Shown here: piece by piece, positions 58,886 to 64,000 of the stretch
How positions within the stretch are numbered: position 1 is the stretch's first letter
Layout: every line of letters starts with the position of its first letter
Source of the DNA: Actinomadura formosensis NBRC 14204
GTDB taxonomy: Bacteria > Actinomycetota > Actinomycetes > Streptosporangiales > Streptosporangiaceae
DNA: 64,000 nt
NCBI RefSeq assembly: GCF_001552155.1
Contig: NZ_BCQQ01000009.1
Span: 24,454-88,453, forward strand
Direction of reading: 5' to 3'
Made by a program: the position numbers and the translations under genes
Notes under the pieces: generated by a model
What the model saw: the letters and a program-made list of their open reading frames with translations, nothing else
Told to the model about the DNA's origin: nothing
The model's database searches: none

Positions 58886-59902
58886 ATGCGAACCACCATC
58901 ACGCCAGGGGACGTCGACCGCACGGCGGCCGATGCCCGGCGCGCCGTCGAAGACGCGATCCGCGCCCCGTCGGTGAACAACACCCAGCCGTGGCTGTTCG
59001 GTGTCCGCGGGACGCGGATCACGCTGCGCGCCGACCCCGACCGCCGGCTGGACACCGCCGACCCGCAGGGCCGGGAGATGCTGATCAGCTGCGGCGCCGC
59101 GCTCTACAACCTGCGGCTCTCGCTGCGCGCCATGGGCTATGCGCCGGTCGTCCGGATACTGCCCGACCCGGACCTGCCGCACCTGCTCGCCGAGGTCGAG
59201 ATGACGCCCGGCGAGCCCCCCGACGACGACCTCCTGCGCGAGCACGCGCAGATCGAGCGGCGGCGCAGCCACCGCGGCGGGTTCCGGCCCGACCCCGTCC
59301 CCGCCGGCGTGCTCATGTCGCTCCGGCACGCCGCCGAGCAGGAGGGCGCGCGGCTCGTCCAGGCCGTCGACGTCAACACCAAGGGCGCGCTCGCCGCGCT
59401 CACGGCCGCGGGCGAGCACGTCCAGCGCCGCACGCCCGCGTACGCCACCGAGATGGCCCGCTGGGCGCCCGCGCCCGGGACGTCCCGCAAGGACGGCGTC
59501 CAGCACGGCGCCTACCCCCGACGCCCGCCGCAGACGGTGCCGAACTTCCCGGCCCGGGACTTCGCCCGCGGCCAGGGGTGGGGTGTGGACACCGGCCCCG
59601 AGGACGGGATCACCCTGACCGGGCTCGTGGTGCTGCTCGTCTCGGAGGGCGACGCCCCCGGCGACTGGTTGCGGACCGGGCAGGCACTTGAGCGCGTGCT
59701 GCTGCGCGCGGCCGAGCACGACCTGTCGGCCGCGTACCACACCCAGGCGCTCCAGATCCCGGAGCTGCGCGCGTTCATCGGCGCGAAGTTCTGCGGCAAC
59801 GCGCACCCGCAACTGTTGCTGCGCTTCGGCGTCGCGGACACCGAGGAGCTGACCAGCGTCCGGCGCCCCGTCGAGGACGTGCTCACCGAAGAACCGTCAT
59901 GA
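58886..59902 (+). CDS. acg: Acg-family FMN-binding nitroreductase-like protein
   Basis: 338 residues. A duplicated nitroreductase fold starts with DAIRAPSVNNTQPWLFGVRG near residue 24, an Acg/Rv2032 hallmark. EMLISCGAALYNLRLSLRAM near residue 69 and RRSHRGGFRPDPVP near residue 132 also match. In M. tuberculosis three such proteins (Rv2032, Rv3127, Rv3131) belong to the DosR regulon; they bind FMN but lack nitroreductase activity, and a flavin-storage role has been proposed. ATG at 58886 behind GGGGGGAGCG. The stop overlaps the next convergent stop by 6 nt. Confidence 0.92.
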   Translation: MRTTITPGDVDRTAADARRAVEDAIRAPSVNNTQPWLFGVRGTRITLRADPDRRLDTADPQGREMLISCGAALYNLRLSLRAMGYAPVVRILPDPDLPHLLAEVEMTPGEPPDDDLLREHAQIERRRSHRGGFRPDPVPAGVLMSLRHAAEQEGARLVQAVDVNTKGALAALTAAGEHVQRRTPAYATEMARWAPAPGTSRKDGVQHGAYPRRPPQTVPNFPARDFARGQGWGVDTGPEDGITLTGLVVLLVSEGDAPGDWLRTGQALERVLLRAAEHDLSAAYHTQALQIPELRAFIGAKFCGNAHPQLLLRFGVADTEELTSVRRPVEDVLTEEPS

Positions 59903-60328
59903 GGGGGACGGAACGGTCACCGACCCGCTGATCCGCCGGCCGGTGATCAGCTCGGGCCGGATCCGGATGAAGTAGTCGCGTTCGCCGGGGGCCCAGGTGT
60001 GCAGCGGCAGGGCCTCCAGCGCGCTGGAGTCGCCGGGATCGGTGACGTGCCGGGCGGGCCCGACCACGACCACCGACCAGCCCGTCCGGGCATCGGCGTC
60101 GAACTCGTCGATCTCGAACGCCACGATCGTGTCGGCGGCGGCCTTGGCCAGCCGTGACATCCGCGATGTCCGGATCACGATGTCGCCGGCGTCGACGACG
60201 AAGTTGACCGGTTGCACGGCGGGGAGCGCGTGATGGGTGAAGACGATGCGTCCGATCTCCGCGCGCGACAGTAGAGCGCGGCACTCGTCGTCTTCGAGGA
60301 TCTCCAGGCCGCTATGGTCAAACTGCAT
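59897..60328 (-). CDS. PPOX-fold flavin/F420-binding protein (second copy)
   Basis: 143 residues, a paralogue of the copy at 58283-58711. Parallel segments are LEILEDDECRALLSRAEIGR, PAVQPVNFVVDAGDIVIRTS, FEIDEFDADARTGWSVVVVG and RDYFIRIRPELITGRRI. The two copies flank acg on the minus strand, so the trio may derive from a duplicated unit. A near-consensus DosR box lies 37 nt upstream of the ATG at 60328. Confidence 0.88.
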   Translation of the reverse strand: MQFDHSGLEILEDDECRALLSRAEIGRIVFTHHALPAVQPVNFVVDAGDIVIRTSRMSRLAKAAADTIVAFEIDEFDADARTGWSVVVVGPARHVTDPGDSSALEALPLHTWAPGERDYFIRIRPELITGRRISGSVTVPSPS

Positions 60329-60343
60329 GGGTCCAATGTGGAG

Positions 60344-60378
60344 GGGCCGCGCGGTTCGGCGTTAGGGACCAAGGTCCC
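60344..60378. promoter_or_regulatory. Best DosR-like box in the window plus partner
   Basis: TTAGGGACCAAGGTCCCGAA (60362-60381) matches the mycobacterial DosR consensus at nearly every position, including the TT and AA flanks. A weaker GGGCC-GCGC-GGTTC lies 21 nt away at 60344-60357. It sits between the PPOX gene (60328) and the small membrane protein gene (60459). Confidence 0.8.
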
Positions 60379-60458
60379 GAATCGCCGGGCGGTGCAGGCC
60401 CCCGCCGGGCCGGGCGGTAACGTCCCGGGGAACCGCCCGACCACGCCTGGAGGACCTC

Positions 60459-60848
60459 GTGCTCGCCCTCACCACCGCCGACGTGCGGATCTTCCTGCAC
60501 GTGCTCGCAGCGACGATCTGGGTCGGCGGCCAGATCACGCTCGGCGCGCTCGTCCCCGTGCTGCGCGGATACGAGGGCCTCACCAAGATCACCGCCCGCC
60601 GCTACAACATGATCGCCTGGCCGGCGTTCCTCGTCCTCGTCCTCACCGGCGTCTGGAACATCACCGCGGCCGGCATGAGCGACGCCGCGCAGCGGACCCT
60701 CGACGTCAAGCTCGTGTTCGTCCTGATATCGGGGCTGGCGGCGTTCCTGCACACCCGGGCCACGTCCAAGGCCGGCCTCGCCGTGTGGGGAGCGCTCGGG
60801 CTGATCGGGGCACTCGCCGCGCTGTTCTTCGGCGTCCAGCTCGGCTGA
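60459..60848 (+). CDS. Small four-helix membrane protein, CopD-like
   Basis: 129 residues with four hydrophobic helices. It starts TADVRIFLHVLAATIWVGGQ, the helix 1 pattern of CopD/DUF2269-like integral membrane proteins, where the His may bind heme or metal. Other helices are IAWPAFLVLVLTGVWNI, VKLVFVLISGLAAFLH and ALGLIGALAALFFGVQL. The activity is not known. GTG at 60459 behind CTGGAGG. A strong DosR-like box lies about 80 nt upstream. Confidence 0.8.
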   Translation: MLALTTADVRIFLHVLAATIWVGGQITLGALVPVLRGYEGLTKITARRYNMIAWPAFLVLVLTGVWNITAAGMSDAAQRTLDVKLVFVLISGLAAFLHTRATSKAGLAVWGALGLIGALAALFFGVQLG

Positions 60849-60897
60849 GGTCGTCGGCAGAAGCCGCCCATTGAGTAGATCGTCTAGGTTTGCCCCA

Positions 60898-60972
60898 TGA
60901 GCGAATCTGCGGCGGCGGGACCGGCCGGGGGAACAGCGCACACACCGGCCGAAGCACGGCCCACCGCGTGAG
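60898..60972 (+). CDS. Possible 24-residue leader ORF before rhodanese
   Basis: ATG to TGA, 24 residues (MSESAAAGPAGG...), ending 6 nt before the rhodanese start. It is Ala/Pro/Gly-rich with no recognised domain and no strong ribosome binding site. It could be an upstream ORF coupling translation to rhodanese, or chance. Confidence 0.3.
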
Positions 60973-60978
60973 GCGGCC

Positions 60979-61386
60979 ATGCTGAACCCCGAGGCCCGCA
61001 CCATCGATGAGATCCTCGCCGAGGCGCGCGGCAGGCTGGAACGCCTCGATCCCGGCCGGGCGCACGCCGAGTGGCGCGGCGGCGCGGTCCTGGTCGACAT
61101 CCGCCCGGCGGCCCAGCGGGCGGACGAGGGCGAGGTGCCCGGCGCGCTGATCGTGGAACGCAACGTCCTGGAATGGCGCTTCGACCCGGCCTCCGGCTCC
61201 CGGCTGCCCGAGGCCACCGGACACGACGTGCGGGTCATCGTGTTCTGCTCGCAGGGCTACACCTCCAGCCTCGCCGCCGCCTCCCTGCACGACCTCGGCC
61301 TGACCCGCGCGACCGACGTCATCGGCGGCTTCCACGCCTGGCGCGCCGCGGGCCTGCCCACGACGGGCGGGGCACCGCGCCGATGA
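60979..61386 (+). CDS. Rhodanese-like sulfurtransferase
   Basis: 135 residues, one rhodanese domain. It has VLVDIRPAAQRADEGEVPGA near residue 37 and the active-site loop CSQGYTSS near residue 90, in which the Cys carries the persulfide. The usual tail DVIGGFHAWRAAGLPT closes the domain. It moves sulfane sulfur, for thiosulfate or persulfide handling. The stop overlaps the phosphatase start by 4 nt. Confidence 0.9.
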   Translation: MLNPEARTIDEILAEARGRLERLDPGRAHAEWRGGAVLVDIRPAAQRADEGEVPGALIVERNVLEWRFDPASGSRLPEATGHDVRVIVFCSQGYTSSLAAASLHDLGLTRATDVIGGFHAWRAAGLPTTGGAPRR

Positions 61387-61997
61387 CGCGCCTCGTCCTC
61401 GTCCGGCACGGGGAGACCGAGTGGCACGCCGAGAACCGGTATGCCGGGAGCAGCGACGTCGCGCTGACCTCGCGCGGGCTGGAACAGGCGCGGTCGCTGG
61501 CGGCGTGGGCGGGGACGGCCCGTCCCGACGCGGTGTGGTGCTCGGACCTGTCGCGCGCCCGCAGGACCGCCGCGCCGTCCGCCGCGGCGGTCGGCACCGA
61601 GCCGCAGGTCGACCGGCGCCTCCGCGAACTGGCCTTCGGGGACGGCGAGGGCCTCACGCGCGCCGAGATGGAGCGGAAGTTCCCCACCGAACTGCGCGCG
61701 TTCCTCGCCGACCCCGTCGGCGCCCATCTGCCGGGCGGCGAGGATCCGGCCGCGGCGGCGGCCCGCTTCACCGACTGCCTGCACGACATCGCCGGACGGA
61801 ACACCGGGGACCGCATCCTCGTCGTCGCGCATGCCACCGTGATCCGGCTCGCGCTGTGCCGGCTGCTGGGGATGCCGCTCAAGGACTACCGGCGGCGCTT
61901 CCCGGCACTGGGCAACTGCGCGCGGACCGAGATCCGGCTCCGCGACGGCGACGCCGCGCTCCTGACGTTCAACACGCCGATTCCCGGCCTGCCCTGA
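61383..61997 (+). CDS. Histidine phosphatase (phosphoglycerate-mutase-like)
   Basis: 204 residues. The catalytic LVLVRHGETEWHAENRYAGS is at residues 4-23, and the second histidine is in RILVVAHATVIRLALCRLLG near residue 139. The family includes alpha-ribazole phosphatase, Gpm-like and SixA-like enzymes; the substrate cannot be named. It is translationally coupled to the rhodanese gene and followed by a long hairpin at 62014-62073. Confidence 0.9.
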   Translation: MTRLVLVRHGETEWHAENRYAGSSDVALTSRGLEQARSLAAWAGTARPDAVWCSDLSRARRTAAPSAAAVGTEPQVDRRLRELAFGDGEGLTRAEMERKFPTELRAFLADPVGAHLPGGEDPAAAAARFTDCLHDIAGRNTGDRILVVAHATVIRLALCRLLGMPLKDYRRRFPALGNCARTEIRLRDGDAALLTFNTPIPGLP

Positions 61998-62013
61998 CCG
62001 CGCGGTGCGGAGA

Positions 62014-62073
62014 GGCGGCCGGACCCCGGGGCCGGTGCAAGGGAGTGGTCATCCACCCCGGGGCCCGGCCGCC
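62014..62073 (+). terminator. Hairpin after the phosphatase gene
   Basis: 18-bp stem with one mismatch (62014-62031 / 62056-62073) and a 24-nt loop, 17 nt after the stop at 61997. Confidence 0.6.
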
Positions 62074-62203
62074 CTCACTGGCCCTCGCGGTGCTGGGTCG
62101 CCGTGTCGGAACGACCGGGGGCGTACGGCCGGAATCCTTATGGACGAAACGCGAGGAATTCGAGCCTAACTCCGCTGTTCAGCCCTGGGTAATGACATCG
62201 TGC

Positions 62204-62931
62204 TTACAGTTGTTTCCCACCGGAGTCCGGGTGCTGCCGTGGCAAAATCACCCACCGGAAAGCCATGATCTGAATCACGACCCGAACCGTCACACCCGCG
62301 GCCGTGCCGTGCTGACCCGCGCCGCGGCGCAGCTCGATGCCGCGGTCGGGGTCTTCGCGGAAGACGCCGTGCCCGGTGCCGGGGAGGACATGCAGTTCAG
62401 TGGCGCCGTCCGGGAGCGCGGCGGCGAGGCGGCGGGCGGCCGAGACGGTGGCGACGGGATCGTCCCCGCCGTTCATGACCGGGGTGGGGCAGACCACGCG
62501 GTTCAGATGCGGCCACGGGTCGAACCGGGCCGCGAGCGCGCGGCGGAAAAGCTCGATCACGTCGCGGTTCCAGCGGATACGGGCGAGCCTGTCCTGCGCG
62601 TCCGGGTCGCCGTCCGCACGCCGTGAGTACAGCGGAAGGCAGACGCGCTCCCAGCCGTCCTGGACATCCTCGCCGTCCCAGTAGCGGCGCGCGATATCGC
62701 GGGCCTCCGCGCCCCCGAGCCGTTCAAAGACACCGAGACGCTCTTCGTGCGGGCCGGGCATGACGCTGTCGAGCACCATCCCGCGGATTCGACCGCGATG
62801 CCGGTGCGCCGCGGTCAGCGCCACCGCAGCGCCACGACCACGGGCCGCTCGGCCATTCCCGGCCCATCGGGGACGAGCCCGGCACCCTCCACGTCGAAGT
62901 ACAGGCGCACATCACCGATGCTGATCCGCAT
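62204..62931 (-). pseudogene. Alpha/beta hydrolase broken by an internal deletion
   Basis: Two parts of one hydrolase are visible. The N-terminal piece starts at the ATG 62931 (MRISIGDVRLYFDVEGAG...) and reads up to PVVVAL, where a HGGPG oxyanion loop is expected; it then hits a stop at 62815. The C-terminal piece, in another frame from 62824 down, has ALTAAHRHRGRIRGMVLDSV, the cap, PTPVMNGGDDPVATVSAARR and the catalytic GTGHGVFREDPDR. The stretch with the oxyanion loop and nucleophile serine, normally about 60-80 residues, is missing, so no active enzyme can be made. GTGGCGCTG repeats flank the junction. Proline-iminopeptidase-like in origin. Confidence 0.75.
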
Positions 62932-62958
62932 CCGGTCCGTTCTGCTCCGTGCGGGACA

Positions 62959-63459
62959 ATGGCGGACGTGAGAGCGGTGGCCATTTCCGACACCCATGCG
63001 CCCCGGCGCTGGAAGTCGTGCCCGCCGCGGGTGGCCGAGCACCTGCGCGGCGCGGACGTGATCCTGCACGCCGGCGACGTGTGCACCGCGTCCGTCCTGG
63101 ATGAACTGGCCGGGTACGCGCCCGTCCACGCCGTCCTCGGCAACAACGACGGGCCCGACGTCGCCGCGTGGGGCGCCCCCGAACGCCTCGAACTCGACCT
63201 CGACGGCCTGGCCGTCGCCATGGTCCACGACAGCGGCCAGGCCCGCGGCCGGACCGCCCGGATGCGCCGCTGGTTCCCCGCCGCCGACCTCGTCGTCTTC
63301 GGGCATTCGCACATCCCGCTGGACGAGACCGGCGACGGCATCCGCATCTTCAATCCCGGATCGCCCACCGACCGGCGCCGGCAGCCCCACGGAACCATCG
63401 GCCTGCTCGACATCCGCGACGGCCGCCTCACCGAGGCGAAGATCGTCCCCGTGACCTGA
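62959..63459 (+). CDS. YfcE/MJ0936-type metallophosphoesterase
   Basis: 166 residues. Metal ligands are visible in VAISDTHAPR (residue 7 on), ILHAGDVC (residue 35 on), LGNNDGPD (residue 60 on), MVHDSGQ and FGHSHIPLD (residue 114 on), then FNPGSPTDRRR. This is the full small calcineurin-like phosphodiesterase fold, acting in the cytoplasm on an unknown phosphodiester. The ATG at 62959 lies 27 nt from the broken hydrolase, on the opposite strand. Confidence 0.92.
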   Translation: MADVRAVAISDTHAPRRWKSCPPRVAEHLRGADVILHAGDVCTASVLDELAGYAPVHAVLGNNDGPDVAAWGAPERLELDLDGLAVAMVHDSGQARGRTARMRRWFPAADLVVFGHSHIPLDETGDGIRIFNPGSPTDRRRQPHGTIGLLDIRDGRLTEAKIVPVT

Positions 63460-63463
63460 CCTG

Positions 63464-63612
63464 CCGCAGCCTCCACTCCGCCGTGGCGCCGAACGCCCGC
63501 TCAACCGCGCGGCGGACCACGACCTGGCCGGCCAGTTCCTCGAAGAACCCCGGACGCGCGGCAGCCCAGACCAGGTCGAGGCCGTCCGCGCCTACTTCGA
63601 GAAACGGACGCC
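63464..63612 (+). pseudogene. Possible crotonase C-terminal remnant
   Basis: A frame with no start codon reads LNRAADHDLAGQFLEEPRTR followed by GSPDQVEAVRAYFEKRTPSL, resembling the last 45 residues of enoyl-CoA hydratases (DQ-EAVRAFxEKRxP ending). No upstream part of a crotonase is present. It would be a decayed gene end next to the thiolase. Weak, single-segment evidence. Confidence 0.35.
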
Positions 63613-63970
63613 CTCCTTACGGATCCGGCCTGACCCGGTGCCGGCCCGCGGGGTCGCCGGACCGGTTCCAGAAAGAGGCGCCCCTTTCGGCCGCCGCCTT
63701 CCCCCGCGCGAGCTCCGCGTCTGTCCCCCGGGGTCCGTCCTTCCCGTCGTGACGGAGAGCGTAAGGCCGCGATGATCCATCCCCGTCCCCGCGCCGTTCC
63801 GGACCTCCTCCTGGTCCCACGATGACGGCACGAACCGGGGGAATAGACACGTCTCCGACCTGGATGAAGTTCTTGACGGTGTGGACACGACAGCCCGCGT
63901 GGAGGTGCCAGAGCGGCGATTTGACGTGGACGCTCGGACCACGTAAGTTAACCGCTCGTCCCCTTCACGG
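63613..63970. other. Intergenic region before the thiolase gene
   Basis: About 360 nt without a convincing gene. A minus-strand frame of 116 codons (63592-63942) is Arg/Ser/Thr-rich, without a ribosome binding site or family match. An AT-richer TAAGTTAACC at 63945-63954 may mark the thiolase promoter. Confidence 0.5.
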
Positions 63971-64000
63971 ATGCAGGACGCCTACGTGGTGGCCGGCCGA
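63971..64000 (+). CDS. Thiolase, first ten codons
   Basis: ATG at 63971 opens MQDAYVVAGR, which matches the N-terminus of thiolase-family acetyl-CoA acyltransferases (M-x-[DE]-A-x-[IV]-V-x-[AG]-x-R). The gene runs off the right edge, so only the start can be judged. Confidence 0.5.
   Translation, partial: MQDAYVVAGR

Noticed and set aside
63891..63940. DosR-like box near the thiolase (TGGAC-GCTC-GGACC)
   Set aside because: The right half does not match GTCCC and there is no partner box; beta-oxidation genes are not expected in the regulon.
63592..63942. A 116-codon minus-strand gene upstream of the thiolase
   Set aside because: Ser/Arg/Thr-rich translation, no ribosome binding site, no family resemblance.
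1..64000. tRNA, rRNA, CRISPR arrays, insertion sequences or prophage
   Set aside because: I found no tRNA-like cloverleaf, no regularly spaced repeats with unique spacers, and no transposase, integrase or phage structural reading frame.

Overview
The window comes from a very GC-rich actinobacterium. GTG and TTG starts are common, GGAGG-type ribosome binding sites are strong, and many neighbouring genes overlap by 4 nt. The family set (mycofactocin, an FxsB-type radical SAM peptide system, XRE/DUF397 pairs, DUF6879, AfsR-like NB-ARC/TPR proteins) points to a filamentous actinomycete, plausibly of the Streptosporangiales/Thermomonosporaceae (Actinomadura-like). That placement is an inference from family content only.

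Layout. 1-4391: a GH65 fragment, two tandem universal stress proteins (USPs), a STAS protein, a membrane site-2-type protease with CBS domains and a DUF1876 (Rv1738-like) protein. 4438-13776: a complete mycofactocin locus, mftABCDEF on the minus strand with mftG divergent and mftR further along, interrupted by a hemerythrin and a LuxR regulator. 13899-19022: DUF488, a cold-shock protein, and a small redox/iron-sulfur cluster (DUF59, SufR-like regulator, hemerythrin, DUF2249, 7Fe ferredoxin), followed by two membrane proteins. 19183-25525: an FxsB/FxsA/FxsT ribosomal-peptide locus with an extra protein made of a duplicated domain. 25605-30717: a cation/proton antiporter and a three-gene operon (membrane protein, P-loop NTPase, AAA+ ATPase). 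30693-36705: two XRE-associated small proteins, an XRE/DUF397 pair, and a DUF6879 plus NB-ARC/TPR module. 36776-41339: a GNAT acetyltransferase, a hibernation factor, an Rv1733c-like membrane protein, two more USPs and a TetR regulator. 41501-47973: hsaF-hsaG-hsaE-like meta-cleavage genes, an IclR regulator and a large FAD/Fe-S oxidase. 48212-56408: narK-narGHJI. 56497-58151: nsrR-hmp. 58283-64000: two PPOX-fold proteins around an Acg-type nitroreductase, a small membrane protein, rhodanese, histidine phosphatase, a broken alpha/beta hydrolase, a metallophosphoesterase, a possible crotonase remnant and the start of a thiolase.

How the genes fit together. At least ten promoter regions carry a palindrome of the form GGGAC-N4-GTCCC, often with a second degenerate copy 20-23 nt away. 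This is the core of the DosR/DevR (dormancy regulator) box known from Mycobacterium. The boxes sit in front of exactly the families that make up the mycobacterial dormancy regulon: USPs, Rip3-like protease, DUF1876, ribosome hibernation factor, Rv1733c-like protein, nitrate transporter/nitrate reductase, Acg nitroreductase and PPOX proteins. I read the two ends of the window as a hypoxia, nitrate-respiration and nitric-oxide island; nsrR-hmp handles the NO that nitrate respiration generates. No dosR/dosS pair is inside the window.

Most novel material: the FxsA-like precursor with an atypical C-terminus and its unrecognised duplicated-domain partner; the three-gene receptor/ATPase operon; a shared operator that appears to link two divergent promoters of the SufR-like cluster; and a DUF397 protein with its core motif triplicated.
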